From Terfezia claveryi (taxonomy: Eukaryota; Ascomycota; Pezizomycetes; Pezizales; Pezizaceae): DNA of 64,000 bases. Positions 1 through 10,669 of the stretch are shown piece after piece. Position 1 is the stretch's first letter. Every line of letters begins with the position of its first letter. Where the stretch lies: NCBI GenBank assembly GCA_015179025.1, contig WHUX01000064.1, forward strand, positions 186,001 to 250,000. Reading direction: 5' to 3'. Position numbers and translations under genes: made by a program. Under the pieces are notes generated by a model. The model made no database searches. It was given only the letters and a program-made list of their open reading frames with translations, and was not told the origin of the DNA.

Positions 1-1265
1 TAAGTTTGTGAAGGAGAATCCGAAAGTATCGAAGGATAAGGTATGTTGGGATTTTTTATTTATTTTTATTCTTTTTATTCTTTTTTATTCTTTTTTTTTA
101 TAAATATTATGGGGATAGGAAGTGCAACCCCCCCCAAAAAAAAAAAAATAAAAATAAAAATAAAAAACACTGTGGAAAAAAGAAAAAGGTTAAATTAATG
201 CCATTTGGATGTTGCTACGGGGGGGTTGCCTAGGTCCTGTCGAGTGTTTTTCCAGACCTGAAGTTATCTTCAGCGACTTTGTATAGAGTCCTCCGGGGCA
301 AGGGGATTCGCAAGTTCAGAGTGCAAGCAAGGAAAAAATGCTAAACAGCCGCGCGGGCCGAGGGGGGGGGGGGAGAGGGAGGTGGGGGGAGTGAACACGT
401 GCTATATACAGTATGTGTTTGGAGGTAATGCTATTGAGAACAAATGGGTGGTTTATAAGTATAGTTAAGTTAGGTTAACGAGGAAAAGAAGCCAAGACTG
501 GACGTATTATTAAATTATTGAGAAGGCTCCCTCGGTTTCGGTTTCTTATGGTCCGTTGACGTAAGCTGTATCTATGCGTCATGTATTGATCCCCTTGATG
601 TCTCCTCCCACCCCCCCACCCCCCCGCCTCTAGAACGTTCCGTAAATCTAATCTAGTTCAGGGTAAACCACACCACTTTAATGGGATATACCTACAAAAC
701 ACATCTCGATCATCTGTATATATAAAAAGATAAACCCCCACCCCAAACACTTACCCTTTTTCTTTTTTTTTTTCCCCGGGGGGGGGGGAAAACCAAATCA
801 TAGTACAAGGCTTGGGGGTGCTTAGATATTTGAGAGTATTGCAGCATTAAACAAGTACAACAAAAACGCTAGGGTACGAGAGGATGCGCCGTGGCCGCCA
901 GAGAGAGGGGAAGCGCAGGTCGAAGTAGATGAGGGGAACGAGAATAAAGTATCCTATATTTTACATACATGTACATATTTATAAATATGCATATATACGT
1001 ATATATCTCAGCGCGTGGTGCCGGTGCCTCGGGCACAAACCACACCTCTTCATGTAGCAGTATTCGGTCAAAATATCATACAGCCCCTTGCTTCCCCAAA
1101 AGGACAATTGAGCAATCCAAACAAACAAAAGTTCGAGATTATACCCAACCATACGCCCAAGCACAAACACAGATTCGTAAACACCAAAACTATTCACAAT
1201 CCAAATGCCTCAAATAAATCCATCATCCCAAATTCCCAAGCAAAACCTCCCACCTGTTACCGCCC
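1..1265. other. Left edge without a confident gene
   Basis: The first ~40 bases read as an open lysine-rich frame ending at a good GTATGT donor-like site, so the edge may hold the end of an exon of a gene lying outside the window; this is weak. The rest is AT-rich with long homopolymers: C and A runs near 128-150, a G run near 361-371 and a T-C-G tract near 761-788. I see no conserved coding signal up to the 3' end of the minus-strand gene at 1266. Confidence 0.3.
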
Positions 1266-2146
1266 TCACATAATATTACACCCTCCCATCGGTTTGTCAT
1301 CTCCTCTTTGCTCTTTTTCTTCCGCATTGATATCCTTCACCACCGGCTTCTCCCCCGCCACTCCGACCCTACACACTTCACAAACCCTCTCTTTCTTGGG
1401 CCGGGACGTAAATTCCATGACCGCCTCCTTCACCTGCGACCCCAAATCTGTACAGTAAAAACTCGCCTCATACACAACCTTCCTACATAGTTCATTAGGG
1501 CAGTACCATCTCAATCTATCGTTCATTCCGGTGGGGCGGTCCTGCTCGATGACGATGCCGGCGGTATTATCGAAGCGGATTGGGTTGTGGGGGGTATTCG
1601 CTGCCCAGATAACATGTGATACATCAGCATATGCCCTAACCTAGGCATAACACTCCAATTCTGGAGGGGAGTGGGGCAGCATACGCGGAAGTAGGAACAT
1701 CTCCCCCTCCCTGATTGGAATATCCCTAAAGACCTCCCTACACGGCACCGTAGGATCCTCGGCGCTCGAGTGCGACTCGACAACCTTAAGTACCATCGCG
1801 CCGCGATACTGGAAGAACCACTCCGGGGTCGGGTTGATGTGGTAGTCGCTGCGGGCATTAGGGCCGCCAACGATCATAACAGTTGTCCCAGAATGGTGGT
1901 ACAGGACGGAGTTGTTGACGGGGGGGCGGAGGAGGTGGGAGTTTGTCTCTAGCCTGTGAAGGTGTCAGCGGGTTGGAGGCGGGGTAGGGGAGGAAAAGGG
2001 GGGGGCGGGGGGGGGGATGCATGCCATTTGGGGAGGTTAAGGGGTGGCGGGGTGGGGTTGGTCGGGGAGGGCCCGCTGCTAAGGTCGAGGCCGAGCTTCA
2101 TCAGGGTAGAGGCGGGGTAGGCGTATGAGCTTGCAAAAGGTATCAC
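1266..2146 (-). CDS. BNA1: 3-hydroxyanthranilate 3,4-dioxygenase, three exons
   Basis: Converts 3-hydroxyanthranilate to 2-amino-3-carboxymuconate semialdehyde in the kynurenine route from tryptophan to NAD; a cytosolic non-haem iron cupin. I read exons 2146-2025, 1953-1685 and 1600-1266, giving 241 codons if the first ATG is used; an in-frame ATG at 2101 would give 226. Seen in the translation: the PPLNLPKW start block, [50 protein letters not shown] and DRLRWYC. The family's iron ligands (H of DYHIN, E of PEWF, H of TPHNP) are present, and so is the C-terminal CPNELC/CEVC pair that binds a structural metal in fungal and bacterial forms. Intron 1 (1954-2024) uses a GC donor (GCATGC) and CACAG acceptor; intron 2 (1601-1684) is GTATGC...GGCAG. 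The N-terminus is longer than usual, so the start is uncertain. It is divergent from CIA30. Confidence 0.9.
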
Positions 2147-2637
2147 GCCTCGTAGTCTGGCTGGTACCGCAGAAAGGAAAAAAGGAGAGGCAGTAGAGTG
2201 TGGACTGCTGGACTGCTCACGGCTGTATGGGCTCTGCTCAGTAAGCTACCGGCGCCTCTGGACAACTCGGGTACTGGGAAGCCCCACTGTCGGCCGTGGC
2301 CCACTGTCGGCCGTGGGGCTTCCAGGTACGAGGGCGTATTCTCGATCCTGGATCACCGAAAAAAAAAAGAATTAAAAAAAGAATAAAAAATTCACGTCGC
2401 AAGCTACAGGTTTTTTTTTCCCTCGACTGGGGAGCGCGCATCTCTCGCCTAATGTTGCCAGGGGGCCCCCTGGCGCTGGCCAAGGCGGAGAGCGTCATTG
2501 TGAAGCCCTCGAACCGTGTAGATGAAACAGGTGTAGATGAAGAGGCCAGTACACGATCACAATACGAGGTGAAGCATTGCGCCGTGAAAGCCCTCCCTCC
2601 ACTTCCCCTTCCCTCCCCTCCGCAGTGCAGTCCCGCC
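2147..2637. promoter_or_regulatory. Divergent intergenic region BNA1/CIA30
   Basis: About 490 bp separate the start codons of the two divergent genes, so both promoters should lie here. It holds a direct duplication of CCCACTGTCGGCCGTGG at about 2282-2316 and A-rich tracts at 2359-2390. I see no clear TATA box. Confidence 0.4.
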
Positions 2638-3481
2638 ATGCGAGCCACTCACCTCCTCCGCACCGCAACCGGCGGCGCAGGCTTCTGGGCCCGCACCTTC
2701 GACGTCCTCAAGCGCAACACCGAGCGCGGTACCCTCCCAGTCCCCCTTCCCGTCCCCCTCCCCTTCTCCCACACTAACCTCTCCCCTCCTCCAATCCACA
2801 GCAATCAAATTTCAAGCTATAACCGACACCTTCGCCGACCTGCCCATCGCGCAATTCCGCACCCCAGCAGACGTCAAGTCCATCAAAGTCTTCAGCGACG
2901 CCGAACTTGGTGGCTTCTCCACCGCCTCCCTCACACTCATCGAGCCGCACTCCTCCTACCCCACCGAGCTACCCCATGGCCCGCCCCCACCGTGCCCTGG
3001 CTCTCCCCCGCACCCATACGCCCTCTTCTGGGGATCTATCTCTACCGAGCTTCCTCCCACGCGACCAGAGATCCAGCGGTCAGGGTACGCTGCCTTCCGC
3101 ACGCGGAGTCCCAAGGCGACGTTGTTCGGGTCGAATCTGATGGATATAGATCCGTACACGTACTTGGCACTCCGGATCAACAGTGATGGAGGTCGGTATT
3201 ATGTGAACTTACAAACAGACGGTATAGTGCCGACGGATATCCACCAGCATAGATTGCTAGCAGAGAACCCGGGGGAGTGGGAGACAGTGTATATCCCCTT
3301 CAAGGAGTTTGTCAGGACGAATAATGGCGTGGTGGTTAGGCCGACAGACTTGTTGAGGAGTAGGTTGAGGACGGTGGGGATCGGGTTGATAGATAGGGTG
3401 CCGGGGCCGTTTAGGTTGGCGGTGGATAGGATATGGGTAGGTTCTTCTACAGTGGAATATTTTGAGGGAGGGGATTGCTAA
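2638..3481 (+). CDS. CIA30: Complex I intermediate-associated protein 30 (NDUFAF1 family)
   Basis: Mitochondrial chaperone that binds assembly intermediates of the complex I membrane arm. The start ATG at 2638 opens a short basic leader (RATHLLRT...WARTFDVLKR), fitting a mitochondrial presequence. Exon 1 (2638-2728) joins exon 2 (2802-3481) across a 73-bp intron with GTACCC donor, CTAAC branch site at 2774-2778 and CACAG acceptor. The product is 256 aa, normal for the family. Conserved blocks seen are SIKVFSDAELGGFSTASL, the GYAAFRTR strand, DPYTYLALRI.SDGRxYYVNLQTDG, EWETVYIPF and the C-terminal VGIGLIDRVPGPFRLAVDRI. The exon 2 frame is uninterrupted from acceptor to the TAA stop. The intron-exon model is by inspection only. 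Confidence 0.9.
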
Positions 3482-4210
3482 TGTCTCTTTTTTTCGGGGG
3501 GCCGGCTTGTAGGCGACGGATAGGATCAGGCCCGAGGACGAACAGCCCCCAGAGAGAAATCTCAGGGAGGAAGTCGACTAGAATGGAGGTGATGAGAGGA
3601 ACAAGGGGATATGTCCAGAAGGTCAAGAAGAGATATGGATAATCTACTTGCTTCTTCTGCTTGGAACTTTTACTTCTCGCAAATCGTATATAAACGTCCG
3701 TATCAAAAAAGGAAAATCTGGCTATGAGGGTCGTCGGGCTGTATAATTCATCGAGATGCAGCAGATCGACTAGGCATTCTTTATATTTGCTGGGTAATGG
3801 AACGGTATTTTTATTTCTGATATACACGGAAAGTTGTAATCGAACAATCAATAAATTGAGTGGTACATATGTATGTATCAGTGATTCTATCCGAATGACA
3901 CTTGGTATATAAACATAGAGTACATCAAATATATCGCAACATACTGTACGTTTCAATCAACACAAAATACGATAATTTTTTTATTTTTTACTCTTTTGTC
4001 TGAACGAAGGGTATGGGGTCTTGTCGTACGGAGTACTTTAAGCTCGACTAGACACGCTAGGCGCGTACCAACCCAACCAAAGTAAAACCACAACTTAACT
4101 GTACAAACCCGAAGTGTAGATAATCCCTCTTTCTTTCTTCCTTCAATGAAGACACAGCTAAGCATTGGCTACCAAGATCACTCGGCTCCCTGTAATTGTT
4201 CTCACTAAAT
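3482..4210. other. Intergenic, no gene seen
   Basis: AT-rich sequence between CIA30 and NCE101. A 169-codon minus-strand frame at 3447-3956 runs over the CIA30 3' end but has no recognisable motif or biased composition, so I treat it as chance. CIA30 3' UTR and NCE101 promoter signals should lie here. Confidence 0.4.
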
Positions 4211-4455
4211 ATGGCCTTCCCTCGCTACATCATCTCCAAGTACGTACATCCTCAATGGCAACATTATACCCTTGACCCATCTTGTCAGATGCTCGACTGG
4301 GACTGACTCCCACCTCTGACCTCGTTCCCAGGGCCGCTGATCCCATTTTTGGTGTATTGATTGGGATCGGTGCAACTGTTACACGAATACGCCGGGAGGA
4401 GTGCTTGGAAAAGGGACGAAGTGGAAAGGAGGTTCTTGGAATGCTGGAGAGGTGA
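4211..4455 (+). CDS. NCE101: Non-classical export protein 1 family microprotein
   Basis: A 50-aa single-pass membrane microprotein of the fungal NCE101 family, linked in yeast to signal-peptide-independent secretion. Exon 1 is 4211-4239 (MAFPRYIIS plus two bases), then a 92-bp intron with GTACGT donor and TTCCCAG acceptor, then exon 2 at 4332-4455 ending in TGA. The joined protein has the family pattern: a basic N-terminus, the AADPIFGVLIGIGATVTRI transmembrane block, then a REE...GRS.KEV tail. The intron falls immediately before the ADP(I/L)FG block. The exons are too short for ordinary ORF scans. Confidence rests on the very recognisable DPxFGVxIG motif and exact frame joining. Confidence 0.85.
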
Positions 4456-5681
4456 GCTCTGAAACCTCTTTGCCTCCTTGTTCGTTTGCGTGTGGTCGAG
4501 GGAGTGAATTCCCTGAGCTATGAGATTGAGTGGGTTCCCAATTTATCCCCAATACCTTACCTGCACCCCACACTTGTGGCCTATGTCAACAAGTTTCGAA
4601 TATCATGCCCTCTATGCTGCACTATGGTATGCACAACATAAACTAACCTTTTAACCAGGAGGTTTGCCCTCGTCAACCCGTTTGGCGGACCAAAGTCTTA
4701 GATGTACTAGTTTGCGGCCCCTCACTGGTAATCCTGAATACGCAATCGCCCGTGTTCCTTCAGGCAAAGGCCATGTTCTCCGCACTCTAACACTCACCTC
4801 CATCTATTTATATATACATCTCGACTACGAAATTACCAGTCAGGTGTACCACCTCACAAAGAATCATAACTCAGGGTGCCTGTGATTTTCGCTTCCTGTG
4901 ATTTTCGCTTCCTGTGATTCAATCGACTCGACTTGCTTGATAGATCCCATGCCTCTCCAGATTAACCCCTCCTATTTGGGAAACTCAACCACGACTGACC
5001 CCAATACAAGTGAGTATGCTAGGTTTGGGGCGGGGCATGAAACCATATGGTAAAGTGGGAAGGTATGGGGCAACCTGGAGTCCTATTATTATATCCAGCA
5101 TACTCTCTAATTCTGGGGTCTTGCTTTCAGGACTACCACAAAACCTTGGTACTAGAAGATCCAGCAGCTGGTGATATAGCCAGAGATCAACCAAACCCAC
5201 ACAACAATTTCACACGGATGAACTTTGCATACGCTATTTGACTTCCACCTTTCCTTAGATTTCCCGCCTTGATGTTTGCGTAAGCCTGGGTGAGGCCGGC
5301 GGATTGGAGATCCGGGGAAGTTCTAGGGATAACTTACAGCAGATAAAAAGACTCTTATACTAGACTAATCTCAGAATAATCACTTTCCGGTCTGAATCAG
5401 ACACTATCTTCTATACAGAAATTTTCTCCCGTGACAAAACTTGTTGCCCGTGACAAATCTTGGCATGTAAATGAGCAAGCCGCGAATGCATGAATTCGTT
5501 GCATATAGCAAATGGAGTCCAGATGGGAAATATCACACACACACACACATACGCATACGTACTCACGTGAAGTGTCCCTTGACTGGCCGCTCAGTGGTTA
5601 TGTACGCACTTGTTCATATTGTACGCACTTTCATGAAGTATGCTCTTGCAACTGTACCGACAGTGTGCAGAGCAAGGTGGA
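4456..5681. other. Intergenic, with a short tandem repeat
   Basis: No convincing gene. A 17-bp unit (CCTGTGATTTTCGCTTC type) is repeated about two and a half times at 4880-4917, and CCGTGACAAA is duplicated near 5430-5455. Short CA repeats occur near 5536-5550. Confidence 0.4.
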
Positions 5682-6293
5682 GTGTTAAAAGTATATGCTT
5701 GCGTCACTAATGTCGATCACCGTGTTGATCAACTTGATTGTTAATGCTTCGCTCTTTGTTATCCTTTGTCCGCAGACCTTACTATTGTGTGTCGTCATTA
5801 TTGTCTGCTCTCATTGTCTGCTCTCGCTGTGAAGTCTCCGCTCTACTTTGCTGTCGCAAGTCTTTTGCTCAGTGTGTGTGGTTTATTTAAACCAGTCAAA
5901 AGTCCTATCTATATCGATCAATAAGTCAATACATATTATTATGAGACACAAGCAATATGAACCCGCAAGAATGAGTTCATATGCAGCGGAAGATTATTCC
6001 TTGTGTCTCATAATATTAAATATGTATTGACTTATTGATCGATATAGACAGGACTTTTGACTGGTTTAAATAAACCCCACACACTGAGCAAAAGACTTGC
6101 GACAGCAAAGTAGAGCGGAGACTTCACAGCGAGAGCAGACAACGAGAGCAAACAATAATGACGACACACAATAGTAAGGTCTGCAGGACAAAGGATAACA
6201 AAGAAGTTGTGCAGAACAAAGAGCGAAGCATTAACAATCAAGTTGATCAACACGGTGATCGACATTAGTGACGCAAGCATATACTTTTAACAC
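5682..6293. repeat. 612-bp near-perfect inverted repeat (palindrome)
   Basis: The left arm from GTGTTAAAAG (5682) pairs with the right arm ending CTTTTAACAC (6293), running inward to GAGACACAAG / CTTGTGTCTC around 5945-6005. The spacer is about 40-50 bp and itself holds a small palindrome (ATATGAAC...GTTCATAT). Arms are ~265-290 bp; the right arm has an extra ~18 bp and there are only a few substitutions. The ends read TGTTA...TAACA, like copia-type LTR ends, so two LTR copies in head-to-head inversion is one explanation; a fold-back element is another. No coding content. Confidence 0.85.
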
Positions 6294-6621
6294 CATTGTA
6301 TCATTATTCCAAAAAATACTCTTTGCAACAGCGTATCAACATCGCACCGCTATTATATTTAACCAACTTCGGGTCCCACCAAAGTACGGATTTATTGGGA
6401 TCCGGGATTTACTGATCCCCCATCTTCCCACTTATCCCTCCATCTTCACTCCTTCCTCCTCCTCCTTGCTGCTGTTCCTCACCAGCCCGAAGTCCACAAC
6501 CCACCATGAGCAGCCAACTTCCCGACACGATCCAGCATACCCGCCCCATGCCCAAGAGCATACCCGCGCCCATACCTAGCACACTACGCAGCATACTCAA
6601 ATTATCGCGCGCATAGCATAC
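6294..6621. repeat. Degenerate CAGCATACCC microrepeat region
   Basis: From about 6530 to 6660 the sequence is a degenerate array of CAGCATAC / GCATACCC / CATACGCAG units, running into the left TIR of the next element. No gene seen. Confidence 0.4.
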
Positions 6622-7666
6622 GCAGCATACCCAGCATATCCTACCCGGCATACTCTACACACTCCTTTTCCTCTACGCGATGTGATATCTCTCAGTGCTC
6701 CTGTAGTAGACTTGTGCTTGGGGGGGTCCACTAAATCTGTTCACGCTCCTATGCGCTCCTATAGCTATACCAGTACCTGGACTTCATGCGCTTCCCTAGA
6801 CCTGTTTCTATAGCTAATATACCATGTATAATTGCTCTCTTACTCTATACACTCCTATACCTAGGGAGGCATGCTTTAAATTACGTGCTGCTATAGCTAT
6901 CCGTTGGTTTGATGCGGTTCCGTAGCTACAATCGCGCTTCAGGGTAATCTTCGCTCAGGTCTGTGCTTGTGGCTCTTGGCTTATGACCAGGTATGCGCTG
7001 CCGGTAGGTAGTTGTGTTCCCCGCGATAGATTGCCTATTATAGTAGAATATACTCTGTACATACAGTAGCACCTCTTCTAAGTACTTTCTCTTTCGGCTA
7101 ATTATCATATATGTGCTCTCTGTGTTAGTATTAACACAACTTGAACTTCTAGTGATTTTTATTTACAGAGTATGGTATTATGGTAATATCTCATTATGAA
7201 GTTCATTCAACACTGTGCATAGGTTTAATCTGACACCTTGCACCCACAAACTATACGAAAATAATAAATTACAGTAGTTTAGACATCATAATTAAAGATA
7301 CCAAATGCCATAGGAGCAGCCGCATGAAATGGGGAAACACCAGTTACCCTGAAACAGGATCGTAACTATAAAGCGTATCAAACCAATAGATAACTATAGC
7401 AGCATGTAAATCAAAGCATGCCTCCCTAGGTATAGGAGTGTATAGAGTAAGAGAGCAATTATACATGGTATATTAGCTATAGAAACAGGTCTAGGAAGCG
7501 CATGAAGTCCAGGTACTGGTATAGCTATAGGAGCGCATAGGAGCGTGAACAGATTTAGTGGACCCCCCGAAGCACAAGTCTACTACAGGAGCACTGAGAG
7601 ATATCACATCGCGTAGAGGAAAAGGAGTGTGTAGAGTATGCCGGGTAGGATATGCTGGGTATGCTG
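6622..7666. mobile_element. ~1-kb element with long terminal inverted repeats
   Basis: The left arm (about 6622-6945) and right arm (about 7343-7666) are inverted copies, from GCAGCATACCCAGC outward to CAGGGTAA inward. The outer ~270 bp of the arms are almost identical, while the inner ~50 bp differ mainly by transitions (CG against TA or CA). The ~400-bp centre is AT-rich with no coding frame. I could not find a convincing target duplication. This is a non-autonomous fold-back or long-TIR element; the superfamily is unknown. Confidence 0.75.
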
Positions 7667-7904
7667 CTTCTTCTGGGTACGGGGATCATGATTACACACC
7701 GTCCTGCTCATTCACCTCTATACACTGTGGCTGCAGCATATCCTATGACTCTACTGGCGGGAAAATATCAATGCCTTCTTGCTCCCCTCTATCTTCCTCC
7801 TCGATTCAGTCGTCTTCCCCGCTTTCCAACCCACCCCACCTATGTCTGCAGGGAACATGGCTGAGAGCGAATGGCCATCTCAATCTCCTCGTTCCTCTAG
7901 ATAT

Positions 7905-8925
7905 TATGCTCCTACGTTTTCCATTCTTGGGGGAGATCCCAAGCAGCCGGTTTCAACTTGATGAAATGGGAAGATTCCTCTTTTATGGAAGAGAAAAATT
8001 CCGGGAACTTTATACGGCAGTAAAGGGTATGAGATTCCAAGTAACCAGAATGTATTTCTTACATGGAACACTAGGATCCGGAAAGTCATTCATGTTGGCA
8101 GCTTTAGCTTGCCTTTTGATGAAGGAAGGTAATAAGGTAGTATATGTCCCAGACTGTAGGGCACTTCATGTTTGGGTACTTGCATCTGGCATTATGCTTA
8201 ACATTTCATGGTCCGGGTCACGAAGCAAGAGCAGACTTCCTAGACAAGTGTACTACCATTGGAGAGCTAGAAGAATTTTGCGCAGCAGTTGCCCCAAAAT
8301 ACCGACTCTTATTCATCATCGATTAAGCTAATGCGCTGGACTCGGAGGAAGAGGCTGCTGGCCGGTTCACGCCACAAGCGAAAAGGGAAGCTAGGACTCT
8401 CTTGGACAAGATAACTGCCTTGATACTTTACGAGGTGTGCCAACCAGACTATTGAAACTTGCTAGCTCGTCTGGCAACTACCGGTATCAACATGGACTCT
8501 ATGATCGATACCGGCAGGCTGGAGAGAAACGCCTGCAACTTTATGGTAGGCTTACCAAGGTATAAACATTTTATCCCCCTCCTTTCGATTGAGTTATTAA
8601 TATTGTTCCTCTACGCTTCAGATAGAAATGAACGAATGGTGGTTGAAAAATACCAAAAAAATTTCCTATATTCCTCACCGAAACTCAGAAAATGGTTCTA
8701 GGAGACCTCACTGACCAGCTTCCAATTTTATTGGATACCCTTTTGCGCCTTGCCTTGGAGACAACTGAAGTGAGCCCAATCAACAATGATGAAGTCTTTG
8801 ATGTCATTATGGGTAAGTTGTGGACCTCACCTGAGGCTTCCGCTATCGTGGTAGGGATATACAACTTTGCCCAACTCAAGAATGAGAAAATAATAAGATC
8901 AGATCCCTCAGCGATTGTGACATAG
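7905..8925 (+). pseudogene. Decayed P-loop ATPase of the RHS/Crinkler-like mobile family
   Basis: Reads GRFLFYGREKF then a Walker A motif LHGTLGSGKSF (near 8062), ALACLLMKEG and YVPDCR. It shifts frame near 8165 to GYLHLALCLTFHG, then reaches a Walker-B-like LLFIID whose next codon is TAA (8326) where the relative at 23.6 kb has CAG. It continues as a broken frame through VEKYQKNF, LTDQLPILLDTLLRLAL and SPINNDEVFDVIMGKLWTSP to about 8925. The same blocks are seen at 23438-23893. Perfect 12-nt inverted ends TGTGCCAACCAG / CTGGTTGGCACA lie at 8436-8447 and 8938-8949 in its second half. It is non-functional; the family call is by resemblance to transposon-linked ATPases found with CRN genes. Confidence 0.6.
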
Positions 8926-9120
8926 GTAATCCCTACGCTGGTTGGCACAATCCCATCAGTAGTAATTCTGAGTGTTCAAAATCAATTCTAATAATAATAA
9001 GATCAATGGGTTGTATAGGTTCCAAGAGATACTCTCTGCATGTGTGGTGGGGGATCCGGTTGCCCTAGACCGTGAAAATCTCCTTGGCTGGAGGTACTTC
9101 TACGTCTCCCACGGGGAAGG

Positions 9121-9480
9121 TACTCGTGCCTAACAGGGGTTCCCCTTGGCGCCTTCGTTTTCACTCCGCCGCCAGCACTCGCTCTCTGCGAGTGCAGCAA
9201 AACCACAGAATTTTCAACGTTCACACCTGAGATTCACAATGTCGACAACCCCCACACCTCGCAAGGTTATAGAGCCATACAAAAATGTTGAGGCTCGGAT
9301 ACAGCAGGCTATTGAGCATCTCTCCACCTTAAACCAAATATTGCCGCTGTGGCGCGAGAATTTTTTGTACCAGAGAGAAGGCTTCGTGACCGCTATAACG
9401 GAATTCCATCACTAAATGAACAACCACCACACAACAGAAAGCTTACTGAAGCAGAAGAGCTTGCAGTTTCCAAGTATATT
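9121..9480 (+). repeat. Inverted copy of the transposon 5' end
   Basis: Contains the leader and the start of the transposase ORF (MSTTPTPRKV at 9239) in opposite orientation to the main copy. It is shifted out of frame after HLSTL, relative to the other arm, by a small deletion. Confidence 0.8.
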
Positions 9481-10547
9481 AAAGTCAGAACAACCTTTGC
9501 GAGTAGCAGCATCAACAGCTTCCGCATAGAAGTGTTTATATGGTTGGGTTACCACAACATCAAGAGGCTGTAGAAGATGTGTAGAATGAGGAGGAAGACA
9601 GAGTGGAACAATCTTATGCTCATCACAGTAATCAATAAATTCCGCTGTACAGTGTGAACCATACCCATCCAAGATTAATAGGCGATAAGCACCTAGTCGT
9701 CTTTGTGCAGAGAATTTATCGAAATGTTGCAACCACAGAAGTGTTAAGTGGTCATTAGAATATCCAGATTCCGAAACAGCTAAGAGAAAATCATCTGGAA
9801 GATCTGTATGTGTAAACCAACGTTCTTGATGGATAACTCCTGTGGCAATGATCATTGGTGGAAGTGTAGAACCATCAGCTGAAATTGTTTCACAGACAGT
9901 AATAAGATCTCGATTAGTCGAACTTCCAATTGTCATAGGTTTTGCACGATCAAGCTCTTGTAACAATCCATTGATTCTTGCCAATACCAATTCGGAATCC
10001 TGTTTCATCATAGTTGTATTGATCTTGTGGTTCAATACCCTTTTCCATACATATTCTTTGATAGTCTTCAAGAAATTCTGTAATGGTCTCTGGTATTTGT
10101 GCATTTTTCCGTGCAGCCTCAAGGGATACTTGCTTACGAGTACAGTACTCTGGATATCGCTTTAAAAACCGCCGGACCCAATGTTCTCCTACTACCGGTG
10201 GTGGATCATTGTCGCTGGTGTGATTCCGTCTTAAAATAGAATTTGCGCACTCAGCAATTCATAGGAAGGCGAGCAGAAAGTCCTATTTTATCAAGGCGAT
10301 CAATATACTTGGAAACTGCAAGCTCTTCTGCTTCAGTAAGCTTTCTGTTGTGTGGTGGTCGTTCATTTAGTGATGGAATTCCGTTATAGCGGTCACGAAG
10401 CCTTCTCTCTGGTACAAAAAATTCTCGCGCCACAGCAGCAATATTTGGTCTTTCTAAGGTGGAGAGATGCTCAATAGCCTGCTGTATCCGAGCCTCAACA
10501 TTTTTGTATGGCTCTATAACCTTGCGAGGTGTGGGGGTTGTCGACAT
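9481..10547 (-). pseudogene. pogo/Fot1-type (Tc1/mariner) transposase, frameshifted and 3'-truncated
   Basis: The start MSTTPTPRKV is at 10547. An N-terminal psq/CENP-B-like helix-turn-helix follows (VEARIQQAIEHLSTL, FVPERRLRDRYNGIPSL). A frameshift near 10255 leads to WVRRFLKRYPEY; then the first catalytic aspartate in YNYDETGFRIG, a stop/frameshift near 9955, the second in RLLILDGYGSHC and the third in HLLQPLDVVVTQPYK. All three DDD residues of the DDE_1 domain are therefore visible but in different frames. The C-terminus stops at GCSDF, where the inverted copy begins. Not functional as it stands. Confidence 0.8.
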
Positions 10548-10669
10548 TGTGAATCTCAGGTGTGAACGTTGAAAATTCTGTGGTTTGGCTTCTGGCACTC
10601 GCAGAGAGCGAGTGCTGGCGGCGGAGTGAAAACGAAGGCGCCAAGGGGAACCCCTGTTAGGCACGAGTA

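Larger units (their letters stand above)
9121..10669. mobile_element. Fold-back derivative of a pogo/Fot1 DNA transposon
   Basis: The outer 360 bp at each end are inverted copies (9121-9480 and 10302-10669), beginning TACTCGTGCCTAACAGGG. Each copy contains the 5' leader and N-terminal coding part of the same transposase. The central part carries the rest of the gene on the minus strand. The normal 3' end is replaced by an inverted copy of the 5' end, with the junction at about 9480. Arms differ by a few indels (net 8 nt) and few substitutions, so the rearrangement is fairly recent. Confidence 0.8.

Noticed and set aside
3447..3956. 169-codon minus-strand ORF
   Set aside because: Overlaps the 3' end of CIA30 antisense, has no recognisable motif, and its composition is that of AT-rich non-coding DNA.
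7558..7900. Upstream part of the 257-codon plus-strand frame
   Set aside because: It runs through the right TIR of the neighbouring element; protein-like sequence starts only near 7905.
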